Of a stretch of 51,877 nucleotides of DNA, positions 44,424-51,877 are shown piece by piece. Each line of letters starts with the position of its first letter. Positions within the stretch are counted from its first letter, which is position 1. The stretch is from Enterobacteriaceae bacterium RIT693 (GTDB lineage: Bacteria; Pseudomonadota; Gammaproteobacteria; Enterobacterales; Enterobacteriaceae). The position numbers and the translations under genes are program-made. The stretch lies in assembly GCA_009668225.1 (NCBI GenBank), contig WJYK01000022.1, positions 1 through 51,877 on the forward strand, read 5' to 3'. A model generated the notes under the pieces. It did no database searches. It worked only from the letters and a program-made list of their open reading frames with translations, and was not told where the DNA came from.

Positions 44424-45584
44424 TCAAATGGGATCGACCGGTACCACATTTTCGCTTGGATAGCTGCCGAGCACTTTCAGGGAGCGGGTGATTTCCCCCA
44501 GCTCGCGCAACGCCTTACGCATTGCCTCATCTTTCAGGTTTGCCTGAATATCCAGATAGAACATCTCTTCCCACGGGTTACCGTTGATTGGGCGTGATTC
44601 GAGCTTGGTCATGATCAGGTTGTGATTACGTAGTACAAGCAACGCCTCTACCAGCGCACCGGCCTGCTGACCGGTTGCCATCAGCAGAGTGGTTTTCGCG
44701 GGTACTTGGTCAGAAACCTCAACGGCCTTACGCGCCAGCACCACAAAGCGGGTGATGTTCTGGGTCTGGTTAGCCAGGTTACGTTCGAGCACCTGCAGGC
44801 CGTAAAGCGCACCACCGGCTTCACTGCCCAACGCCGCTGCGTAAGGGGAGTTAGCCTGCGCGACTTTCTCCATTGCCGCAGAGGTGCTTTCGGTGTACTC
44901 AATTTTCCAGTGTGGATAGCGATTGATGAACTGGCTGCACTGCTGGAAAGGCTGAGGGTGACTGTAAACAGTCTGGATCTGCTCAAGGTCGGTAGAGCCG
45001 GAAACCAGCACGCAGTGGTCAATCGGCACCGTCATTTCGGCAACGATCGACAGGCTGGTGTGTTGCAGCAGATCGTAAACGTCGTTTATGGCACCCGAAC
45101 TGGTGTTTTCAATCGGCACAACGGCGTAATCCGCTTGGCCTGTTTCCACCTGGTTGAAGATATCGTGGAACTTGGAGCAGCCGCTTTCGATGAACTGCTC
45201 AAAGTGACGAGCGGCATACTGGCGCGCAGCAAGGTGAGAGTAAGAACCTTTCGGGCCAAGAAAAGCGATACGAGCAGAATGAGGATTGGTTTTATTCAGA
45301 TGCTGTTGCAGCAGAGTTTGCTGTGTAAGAACCGAGTCTTCAATAATGAGCTGAAACAGGCGCGTGATGTAGTGGGCATCGAGATGGTGGTCTTTACCGA
45401 GGGTAATCAGGCGCTCCAGTAAATCTCTTTCACGATCGATATCGCGTACCGGGCGGTGAGAAGCGAGTTTTGCTTTGCCAACCTCAACTGCCAGCAAGCG
45501 ACGCTCTGCCAACAGGGCTAACAGCTTTTCATCCAGTGCGCTGATTTTATCGCGTAGGTCCAGCAACGGATTAATTTCGGTCAT
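44424..45584 (-). CDS. pheA: Chorismate mutase / prephenate dehydratase
   Basis: 386 residues, as in E. coli. AroQ mutase at 1-90 ([20 protein letters not shown]), prephenate dehydratase at about 105-285 ([46 protein letters not shown]) and a C-terminal ACT domain binding phenylalanine ([21 protein letters not shown], then [19 protein letters not shown]). It makes phenylpyruvate. Expression is controlled by the pheL attenuator just upstream. Confidence 0.98.
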   Translation of the reverse strand: MTEINPLLDLRDKISALDEKLLALLAERRLLAVEVGKAKLASHRPVRDIDRERDLLERLITLGKDHHLDAHYITRLFQLIIEDSVLTQQTLLQQHLNKTNPHSARIAFLGPKGSYSHLAARQYAARHFEQFIESGCSKFHDIFNQVETGQADYAVVPIENTSSGAINDVYDLLQHTSLSIVAEMTVPIDHCVLVSGSTDLEQIQTVYSHPQPFQQCSQFINRYPHWKIEYTESTSAAMEKVAQANSPYAAALGSEAGGALYGLQVLERNLANQTQNITRFVVLARKAVEVSDQVPAKTTLLMATGQQAGALVEALLVLRNHNLIMTKLESRPINGNPWEEMFYLDIQANLKDEAMRKALRELGEITRSLKVLGSYPSENVVPVDPI

Positions 45585-45606
45585 AACGCTACCTTTTCGA
45601 TATCCA

Positions 45607-45633
45607 TAAAAAAGCCTCCCGGTTGGGAGGCTT
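45607..45633 (-). promoter_or_regulatory. pheA attenuator terminator
   Basis: AAGCCTCCC-AACC-GGGAGGCTT followed by T's on the minus strand, between pheL and pheA. Ribosome stalling at the Phe codons of pheL would prevent its formation. Confidence 0.92.
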
Positions 45634-45680
45634 GTTTGTTCGTCTTCGCATTCTTTATCACACGACGAATTGCCTCCTGG

Positions 45681-45728
45681 TCAGGGGAAGGTAAAAAAGA
45701 ATGCGAAGAAGAACGGGAAAAGTTTCAT
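45681..45728 (-). CDS. pheL: pheA operon leader peptide
   Basis: ATG at 45726-45728 with AGGAAAC upstream encodes the 15-residue peptide MKLFPFFFAFFFTFP, then TGA. Eight of 15 residues are phenylalanine (E. coli has seven). It is the sensor of charged tRNA-Phe for attenuation. Too short for most gene finders. Confidence 0.95.
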   Translation of the reverse strand: MKLFPFFFAFFFTFP

Positions 45729-45780
45729 GTCAGGTTTCCTGAGTAATCTAAGAGTTAAAGTACCTGCTCTGTTTTCGTTC

Positions 45781-45786
45781 TGTCAA
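45781..45786 (-). promoter_or_regulatory. pheL-pheA promoter -35 box
   Basis: A consensus TTGACA on the minus strand, 53 bp before pheL and immediately after the raiA terminator. The expected -10 (GTACTT or TACTTT, depending on a 17- or 18-bp spacer) is weak. Confidence 0.6.
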
Positions 45787-45787
45787 T

Positions 45788-45811
45788 AAAAAACGCGCCC
45801 GGAGGCGCGTT
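45788..45811 (-). terminator. raiA terminator
   Basis: ACGCGCC-TCCG-GGCGCGT followed by T's on the minus strand, 27 bp after raiA. Confidence 0.88.
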
Positions 45812-45837
45812 GCGGTGAGTGGAAGGAGAGTAACCTG

Positions 45838-46182
45838 TTACTCTTCGTCTGCTTCTGCTTCTGCAAAGGACACGTCTTTCACTGAACCTGCTGTGCGACG
45901 TGCTTCACCTTTGTGCTGCACTTTGTTTAATTGTCGCTCCAGTTTGCTGATTAATTCGTTGATAGCCGTATACATATCTTCATGTCTGGCACTGGCTACA
46001 AGGTGCCCATTCGGTGTGTTAATCGTGGCGTCAGCCACAAAACCCTGAGGTTCTTTGGACAAGATGATATGTGGATTAATTAGATGAGTTTGCCACTTGT
46101 CCAGTTTGCTGAGACGGTCGGCGACATGCTGGCGAATAGCTGGGGTGATTTCCATTTGCTTGCTGGTAATGTTCATTGTCAT
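45838..46182 (-). CDS. raiA: Ribosome-associated inhibitor RaiA (YfiA)
   Basis: 114 residues, very close to E. coli RaiA ([58 protein letters not shown]). The C-terminal tail is acidic. In stationary phase or cold it binds the 30S decoding region and silences ribosomes without dimerising them. It has its own promoter in the 46183-46400 gap, where no further gene is seen. Confidence 0.97.
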   Translation of the reverse strand: MTMNITSKQMEITPAIRQHVADRLSKLDKWQTHLINPHIILSKEPQGFVADATINTPNGHLVASARHEDMYTAINELISKLERQLNKVQHKGEARRTAGSVKDVSFAEAEADEE

Positions 46183-46404
46183 AAAGTTACCTCTTGTCTT
46201 TGCCGTCTTGGTAACTCCAGCATACCGCTCCCAATGTCAGAATGTGTGATTTAAATCACATTATTTTGTCACTTTTTGTCAAGGAAGCCTTTTTGTGAGG
46301 CAGGACAGGATATGTGTTTTTAGCACTTGTGGTAATCCACAATCGCGTCCATATTTGATGGGATGACCTGACGCTAAACCGTTTCAGTTTTGGCGTTGGC
46401 AGAT

Positions 46405-46436
46405 AAAAAAACGGCAGCCGAGGCTGCCGTTTTTCT
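46405..46436. terminator. bamD terminator
   Basis: ACGGCAGCC-GA-GGCTGCCGT with a six-A run on the left (T's on the bamD strand) and T's on the right. Confidence 0.92.
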
Positions 46437-46450
46437 TATGACGTAGTGGA

Positions 46451-47188
46451 TCAGGTATTGCTGCTGTTCGCGGCAATAATCTTCGCGACTTTGTCGGCCT
46501 GGCCCGGCATCTGCATCTCGCGATAGGCATTTTCCATCAGCTTTAAGCCGTCGCGGGTTGCCTGAGTGTCCGGGTAATCACGCAGCATCCCTTCAACGCG
46601 ATTAACTACTGCAACCCATGCGCCGCGTTTCGTGTAATATTGCGCCACGGAAAGCTCATATTTCGCCAGGCGATCTTTCAGAAACACGAGGCGTTTGGTG
46701 GCGTCGGTTACGTACTGGCTGTTAGGGTAGCCGCGCACCAGCTTCGAGAAGTCGTTGAACGCGTCGCGGGCGTGCTGCGGATCGCGGTCAGAACGGTCAA
46801 CGCCGAAGAAGCCCTGCAGCGCGCTGTCATCTAACGCCATGTCCGTCAGGCCACGCATGTAAAGTACGTAGTCGATGTTTGGATGAGTCGGATTAAGACG
46901 CATGAAGCGATCGATCGCCGCCTGAGCCAGCGGTAAGTCCGCATTTTTATAGTAAGCGTAAATCAGATCCAACTGCACTTGCTGAGAGTACGGGCCGAAC
47001 GGATAACGGTTATCCAGCGCTTCCAGTTGCGTTATCGCCGCTTTAAAGTTACCGTCCTGCAGCTTTTGCTGGGCAGTCGCATAGATCTCAGAAGGCGGAT
47101 TATCAGGAACCTCATCCTTGGAACTGGAGCAACCAGCCAAAGCCAGGCTCAACGTGGCCGCTGCCACCAGATATTTCATGCGCGTCAT
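46451..47188 (-). CDS. bamD: Outer-membrane assembly lipoprotein BamD
   Basis: 245 residues with a lipobox (LALAGC, Cys20) and five TPR-like helical repeats ([40 protein letters not shown] and so on), nearly identical to E. coli BamD. Essential partner of BamA in barrel assembly. Divergent from rluD. Confidence 0.98.
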   Translation of the reverse strand: MTRMKYLVAAATLSLALAGCSSSKDEVPDNPPSEIYATAQQKLQDGNFKAAITQLEALDNRYPFGPYSQQVQLDLIYAYYKNADLPLAQAAIDRFMRLNPTHPNIDYVLYMRGLTDMALDDSALQGFFGVDRSDRDPQHARDAFNDFSKLVRGYPNSQYVTDATKRLVFLKDRLAKYELSVAQYYTKRGAWVAVVNRVEGMLRDYPDTQATRDGLKLMENAYREMQMPGQADKVAKIIAANSSNT

Positions 47189-47321
47189 GACGTTTGACTT
47201 TCCTAAGTAATGTTATTTCCGGGAGAGTTCGTGTTCCGGCTCCCGATAAAGACCAGCTACAATAGCACATTATATTAAACGGCATTGCCGTAAAACCCAA
47301 CGTTAACGAAAGAAGCTGTCT

Positions 47322-48302
47322 ATGGCACAACTAGTACAACTCACCGAAACGGTGTCCGATTCACAACTGGGTCAACGCTTAGATCAGGCATTGGCCGAAT
47401 TGTTCCCGGATTATTCGCGTTCGCGCATAAAAGAATGGATTCTTGACCAGCGAGTTACGGTCAACGGCGTTGTCTGGGACAAGCCGAAAGAAAAAGTATT
47501 GGGTGGCGAACTCGTTGCTATCAATGCAGAAATTGAAGAAGAAGCGCGCTGGGAACCTCAGGATATCCCCCTGAATATTGTTTATGAAGATGAAGATATT
47601 CTGGTTATTAACAAGCCGCGTGATCTGGTCGTTCACCCCGGTGCGGGCAACCCTGACGGCACGGTGCTGAATGCGTTGCTGCATTACTATCCGCCGATTG
47701 CCGATGTACCGCGCGCGGGTATCGTTCACCGTCTGGATAAAGACACCACCGGCCTGATGGTCGTCGCGAAGACCGTTCCGGCGCAAACACGCCTGGTTGA
47801 AGCACTCCAGCTGCGCGAGATTACCCGTGAGTATGAGGCCGTTGCTATCGGCCATATGACCGGTGGCGGTACGGTGGAAGAGCCAATCAGCCGTCATCCG
47901 ACTAAACGTACCCATATGTCCGTGCACCCGATGGGTAAACCAGCGGTGACGCACTACCGTATTATGGAGCATTTCCGCGTCCATACCCGTCTGCGTCTGC
48001 GTCTGGAAACCGGTCGTACTCACCAGATCCGTGTTCATATGGCGCACATCAGCCATCCGCTGGTGGGCGATCAGCTGTACGGTGGCCGTCCTCGTCCGCC
48101 GAAAGGCGCATCGGAAGAGTTCGTCAGCGTACTGCGCAAGTTCGATCGCCAGGCCCTGCACGCTACCATGCTGCGTCTTTACCATCCTGTCAGTGGGATT
48201 CTGATGGAATGGAGTGCACCAATCCCGCAGGATATGGTTGAACTTATCGAAGCCCTGCGCGTCGATACTGAAATCCACAAGGATCAACTGGACTGGTTAT
48301 GA
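47322..48302 (+). CDS. rluD: 23S rRNA pseudouridine(1911/1915/1917) synthase RluD
   Basis: 326 residues. An N-terminal S4 domain (QRLDQALAELFPDYSRSRIKEWI) precedes the RluA-type catalytic core with the nucleophile in RAGIVHRLDKDTTGLMVVAKT and later RLRLETGRTHQIRVHMAHI. It modifies helix 69 of 23S rRNA. Its TGA overlaps the next ATG by 4 bases. Confidence 0.98.
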   Translation: MAQLVQLTETVSDSQLGQRLDQALAELFPDYSRSRIKEWILDQRVTVNGVVWDKPKEKVLGGELVAINAEIEEEARWEPQDIPLNIVYEDEDILVINKPRDLVVHPGAGNPDGTVLNALLHYYPPIADVPRAGIVHRLDKDTTGLMVVAKTVPAQTRLVEALQLREITREYEAVAIGHMTGGGTVEEPISRHPTKRTHMSVHPMGKPAVTHYRIMEHFRVHTRLRLRLETGRTHQIRVHMAHISHPLVGDQLYGGRPRPPKGASEEFVSVLRKFDRQALHATMLRLYHPVSGILMEWSAPIPQDMVELIEALRVDTEIHKDQLDWL

Positions 48303-49030
48303 TCAAAACGATCGTCCCGCAGTGGCCCCTTCCTCAAGGGGTCGCCTCCTGTAGCTCAACCCGTATCGGCGGCGTTAGCCTCGCGCCGTACGACTCGATG
48401 AATCTGGGCGCCCACTGTGGCGATAACCTGGAGCACGTCGAAGAGAACCGTCGGTTGTTTTACGCCGCGGCAGGTTTGCCTTCGAAGCCAGTCTGGCTTG
48501 AGCAGGTTCACGGTAAAACGGTGTTAAGGCTAACGGGTGAACCGTACGCTTCAAAGCGTGCGGATGCTTCTTATAGCAATACGCCGGGGACGGTTTGTGC
48601 GGTGATGACGGCAGATTGCCTGCCGGTGTTATTTTGTAATGACGCGGGAACGGAAGTTGCCGCAGCTCATGCAGGCTGGCGCGGTTTGTGTGACGGCGTG
48701 CTTGAAGATACGGTAGCTTGTTTCCAGGACGCTCCGCAGAACATTCGCGCCTGGCTTGGGCCGGCAATTGGCCCTCTGGCATTTGAAGTCGGGCCGGAAG
48801 TCCGTGAAGCCTTTATGGCAAAGGACGAAAAAGCGGCAAGCGCTTTCCGCGCTGCGGGTGAAAAGTACTATGCTGATATCTACCAGCTTGCAAGGCAGCG
48901 GCTGGCGAACGTGGGGGTTACGCAGGTGTACGGCGGCGACCGCTGTACCTGGACCGAAAGCGGCGATTTCTTCTCATACCGCCGCGACAGAACCACAGGT
49001 CGTATGGCAAGTTTCATCTGGCTGATATAA
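48299..49030 (+). CDS. pgeF: Peptidoglycan editing factor PgeF (YfiH)
   Basis: 243 residues of the laccase-like YfiH family. The conserved Cys/His metal-binding set is visible in LEQVHGKTV, CAVMTADCLPVLFCN and AAAHAGWRGL. In E. coli it corrects misincorporated amino acids (such as L-Ser for L-Ala) in cell-wall precursors. Translationally coupled to rluD. Confidence 0.95.
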   Translation: MIKTIVPQWPLPQGVASCSSTRIGGVSLAPYDSMNLGAHCGDNLEHVEENRRLFYAAAGLPSKPVWLEQVHGKTVLRLTGEPYASKRADASYSNTPGTVCAVMTADCLPVLFCNDAGTEVAAAHAGWRGLCDGVLEDTVACFQDAPQNIRAWLGPAIGPLAFEVGPEVREAFMAKDEKAASAFRAAGEKYYADIYQLARQRLANVGVTQVYGGDRCTWTESGDFFSYRRDRTTGRMASFIWLI

Positions 49031-49092
49031 CCTATCGAATCAAGACGATCCAGTGCGTGTCGCTCGCGCTTCATATATTTCAGGTCATTAAC

Positions 49093-49120
49093 CTTGAATA
49101 ATTGAGGGATGACCTCATTT
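49093..49120 (+). promoter_or_regulatory. Sigma-32 heat-shock promoter of clpB
   Basis: CTTGAAT (49093-49099), 13 bases, CCTCATTT (49113-49120), essentially the same as the E. coli clpB promoter. Confidence 0.88.
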
Positions 49121-49160
49121 AATCTCCAGTAGCAAATTTGACCTGTTTATGGGAGGAGTT

Positions 49161-51734
49161 ATGCGTCTGGATCGTCTTACCAATAAATTCCAGCTTGCTC
49201 TCGCCGATGCCCAATCTCTTGCGCTTGGGCACGACAATCAATTCATCGAACCTCTGCATCTGATGAGCGCTTTGCTCAATCAGGAAGGGGGATCTGTGCG
49301 TCCGTTACTGACCTCTGCGGGGGTGAACGCGGGCAAATTACGTACTGACATCGAGCAGGCGCTAAGCCGTTTGCCGCAGGTAGAGGGCACCGGCGGCGAC
49401 GTCCAGCCTTCTCAGGATCTGGTACGCGTATTGAACCTGTGCGACAAGCTGGCACAAAAACGAAACGATAACTTTATTTCGTCAGAGCTGTTTGTTCTGG
49501 CGGTACTTGACTCTCGCGGCACTCTGACCGATTTGCTGAAAGCAGCGGGCGCAACGCCAGCGAACGTAACCGCCGCGATTGAGCAAATGCGTGGAGGGGA
49601 GAGCGTGAACGATCAGGGTGCCGAAGACCAACGTCAGGCATTGAAGAAATACACCGTTGATTTAACTGAGCGGGCCGAACAAGGCAAGCTGGATCCGGTT
49701 ATTGGCCGTGATGAAGAAATTCGCCGTACTATCCAGGTATTGCAGCGCCGTACAAAAAACAACCCGGTACTGATTGGTGAACCGGGCGTCGGTAAAACGG
49801 CCATCGTCGAAGGGCTTGCACAGCGCATCATTAATGGTGAAGTACCAGAAGGCTTGAAAGGTCGTCGGGTTCTCGCGCTGGATATGGGCGCGCTGGTGGC
49901 AGGGGCCAAATACCGCGGTGAGTTCGAAGAACGTCTGAAAGGCGTGCTGAACGATCTCTCTAAGCAGGAAGGTAACGTCATTCTGTTTATTGATGAGCTG
50001 CATACTATGGTTGGCGCAGGTAAAGCCGACGGCGCAATGGATGCCGGGAACATGCTCAAGCCGGCGCTTGCTCGTGGTGAACTCCACTGCGTTGGCGCGA
50101 CCACGCTCGATGAATATCGCCAATATATAGAGAAGGATGCTGCGCTAGAACGACGTTTCCAAAAAGTGTTCGTGGCGGAGCCTACTGTAGAAGACACCAT
50201 TGCGATTCTGCGCGGGCTGAAAGAACGCTATGAGCTGCATCACCATGTACAAATTACCGATCCGGCAATTGTGGCGGCAGCCACGCTGTCTCATCGCTAT
50301 ATTGCCGATCGTCAACTGCCGGATAAGGCCATCGACCTTATTGATGAAGCCGCATCCAGCATTCGTATGCAGATAGATTCCAAGCCGGAAGAGCTGGACC
50401 GTCTCGATCGCCGCATTATCCAGCTCAAGCTGGAGCAGCAGGCGCTGAAGAAAGAGTCTGATGAAGCCAGTCAGAAACGACTCAGCATGCTGAATGAAGA
50501 ACTGGAAGATAAAGAACGTCAGTACTCTGAGCTCGAAGAAGAGTGGAAGGCGGAGAAAGCCTCGCTGTCCGGTACGCAGACCATCAAGGCTGAACTTGAG
50601 CAGGCGAAAATTGCTATCGAGCAGGCGCGCCGCGTCGGCGACCTGGGGCGGATGTCCGAACTGCAGTACGGGAAAATTCCTGAGTTGGAAAAACAGCTGG
50701 CGGCGGCGACCCAGAGCGAAGGGAAAACCATGCGTCTGCTGCGTAATAAAGTGACGGATGCAGAAATTGCCGAAGTGCTGGCGCGCTGGACCGGGATCCC
50801 GGTTGCCCGAATGCTGGAAGGCGAGCGCGACAAGCTATTACGTATGGAAAAAGATCTTCATCAGCGCGTGATTGGCCAGGATGAAGCCGTCGAGGCGGTA
50901 TCAAACGCTATTCGCCGTAGCCGCGCAGGGCTATCTGACCCGAATCGCCCAATCGGTTCGTTCCTGTTCCTGGGGCCAACCGGGGTAGGTAAGACCGAGC
51001 TGTGCAAAGCGTTGGCGAACTTTATGTTCGACAGCGACGATGCGATGGTGCGGATCGATATGTCCGAGTTTATGGAGAAACACTCCGTATCGCGGCTGGT
51101 GGGTGCGCCTCCTGGCTATGTGGGTTATGAAGAAGGCGGTTATCTGACGGAAGCCGTTCGTCGTCGTCCTTACTCAGTCATTCTGCTGGATGAGGTCGAG
51201 AAGGCACATCCGGATGTGTTTAACATCCTGCTGCAGGTCCTTGATGACGGTCGTTTGACCGATGGACAGGGCAGAACCGTTGATTTCCGTAATACGGTTG
51301 TCATTATGACCTCGAACCTTGGCTCAGACTTAATTCAGGAGCGTTTTGGCGAACTGGATTACGGTCACATGAAGGATCTGGTGCTGGGCGTGGTTAGCCA
51401 AAGCTTCCGTCCTGAGTTCATTAACCGTATAGATGAAGTCGTTGTCTTCCATCCTCTGGGTGAGCGCCACATTGCTTCTATTGCGCAGATCCAGCTGCAG
51501 CGTTTGTACAAACGGCTCGAGGAGCGTGGCTACGGGGTGAATATCTCAGATGAGGCGCTGAAGCTGCTTAGTGAAAACGGATATGACCCGGTGTATGGGG
51601 CGCGTCCGCTGAAACGCGCTATCCAGCAGCAAATTGAGAACCCGCTGGCTCAGCAAATTCTCTCCGGAGAGCTGATTCCAGGGAAAACAATTCAGCTGGA
51701 AGTGAAAAACAACCATATTGTGGCAGTGCAGTAA
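49161..51734 (+). CDS. clpB: ATP-dependent disaggregase ClpB
   Basis: 857 residues from ATG 49161, which follows GGGAGGAG; the GTG-type start at 49149 is rejected. The N domain (1-145), AAA-1 with GEPGVGKTA near 206, coiled-coil M domain (about 410-530) and AAA-2 with GPTGVGKTE near 605 and the [16 protein letters not shown] Walker B are all present. It dissolves protein aggregates together with DnaK-DnaJ-GrpE. An internal GTG at 49605 (codon 149), preceded by GGAGGGGA, is the known second start that yields the short form lacking the N domain. Heat-shock regulated. Confidence 0.98.
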   Translation: MRLDRLTNKFQLALADAQSLALGHDNQFIEPLHLMSALLNQEGGSVRPLLTSAGVNAGKLRTDIEQALSRLPQVEGTGGDVQPSQDLVRVLNLCDKLAQKRNDNFISSELFVLAVLDSRGTLTDLLKAAGATPANVTAAIEQMRGGESVNDQGAEDQRQALKKYTVDLTERAEQGKLDPVIGRDEEIRRTIQVLQRRTKNNPVLIGEPGVGKTAIVEGLAQRIINGEVPEGLKGRRVLALDMGALVAGAKYRGEFEERLKGVLNDLSKQEGNVILFIDELHTMVGAGKADGAMDAGNMLKPALARGELHCVGATTLDEYRQYIEKDAALERRFQKVFVAEPTVEDTIAILRGLKERYELHHHVQITDPAIVAAATLSHRYIADRQLPDKAIDLIDEAASSIRMQIDSKPEELDRLDRRIIQLKLEQQALKKESDEASQKRLSMLNEELEDKERQYSELEEEWKAEKASLSGTQTIKAELEQAKIAIEQARRVGDLGRMSELQYGKIPELEKQLAAATQSEGKTMRLLRNKVTDAEIAEVLARWTGIPVARMLEGERDKLLRMEKDLHQRVIGQDEAVEAVSNAIRRSRAGLSDPNRPIGSFLFLGPTGVGKTELCKALANFMFDSDDAMVRIDMSEFMEKHSVSRLVGAPPGYVGYEEGGYLTEAVRRRPYSVILLDEVEKAHPDVFNILLQVLDDGRLTDGQGRTVDFRNTVVIMTSNLGSDLIQERFGELDYGHMKDLVLGVVSQSFRPEFINRIDEVVVFHPLGERHIASIAQIQLQRLYKRLEERGYGVNISDEALKLLSENGYDPVYGARPLKRAIQQQIENPLAQQILSGELIPGKTIQLEVKNNHIVAVQ

Positions 51735-51745
51735 GTCACATAACG

Positions 51746-51776
51746 TAAAAAACGAGCCCGTTCGGGCTCGTTTTTG
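51746..51776 (+). terminator. clpB terminator
   Basis: AACGAGCCC-GTTC-GGGCTCGTT followed by TTTTG, 16 bp after the clpB stop. Confidence 0.93.
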
Positions 51777-51839
51777 TTTGAAAAAGAATCAATCGCGACC
51801 GGAATTTAGACGCTTAGCCTGGAAAGTGAGCGATCGGCA

Positions 51840-51877
51840 ATTATTTTGTATTTTATACTTGTCAGGCTCTGAGAACC
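51840..51877 (+). promoter_or_regulatory. Probable rRNA operon P1 promoter, cut by the window end
   Basis: An A/T-rich UP-like stretch (51840-51857) is followed by TTGTCAGG (-35 TTGTCA at 51859-51864), the typical rrn P1 -35 context. The -10 would lie beyond the window. In E. coli clpB is directly followed by the rrnG operon in this orientation. Confidence 0.5.

Noticed and set aside
47379-48287. 302-codon minus-strand frame opposite rluD
   Set aside because: Shadow of the highly conserved rluD gene.

Overview
This window is chromosomal DNA from a member of the Enterobacteriaceae. Gene order and protein sequences on the right closely follow the E. coli/Salmonella block smpB-ratA-rnfH-bamE-recN-nadK-grpE ... 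ffh-rpsP-rimM-trmD-rplS ... yfiRNB-aroF-tyrA ... pheA-raiA-bamD-rluD-pgeF-clpB, and the window ends at what looks like the promoter of an rRNA operon. The bap secretion locus beside ssrA is the Salmonella arrangement. A SMP-30-type gene between tyrA and pheA, and a second UshA-like gene beside grpE, set it apart from E. coli K-12. The genus cannot be settled by eye.

Region 1 (1-5682) is an A+T-rich genomic island at the 3' end of ssrA (tmRNA). A 69-bp direct repeat (1494-1562 and 5627-5695, 4 mismatches) marks attachment sites, so at least two elements appear stacked. The distal one carries the 3' part of an AAA_13-type ATPase and a decayed P4-like integrase. The proximal one holds an IS3-family insertion with a triplicated right end, a two-gene Cys/His-containing module on the minus strand, and a plus-strand operon. 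That operon encodes a three-helix membrane protein and two tiny Ser/Gln/Asn-rich proteins, and all three share a duplicated G-x-x-[IVM]-P-x-M motif. I could not match this operon to any named system; it is the best candidate for something undescribed.

Region 2 (5683-24956) holds ssrA and, on the same strand, a bapA-bapBCD locus. It encodes a giant (about 4380 residue) Ig-repeat surface adhesin and its own type I secretion channel, ABC exporter and adaptor. The adhesin gene alone is 13.1 kb.

Region 3 (24957-51877) is core chromosome: trans-translation (smpB), outer-membrane assembly (bamE, bamD), SOS repair (recN with two LexA boxes), NAD kinase, heat-shock chaperones (grpE and clpB with sigma-32 promoters), SRP and ribosome biogenesis (ffh, rpsP-rimM-trmD-rplS, rluD, raiA), c-di-GMP signalling (yfiRNB), and Tyr/Phe biosynthesis (aroF-tyrA with TyrR boxes; pheA with its pheL attenuator). 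ERIC-type repeats lie in the recN leader and inside the rpsP-rplS operon. Accessory insertions in this core are the UshA-like gene, which has a ten-C homopolymer just after its start codon, and the SMP-30-like gene.
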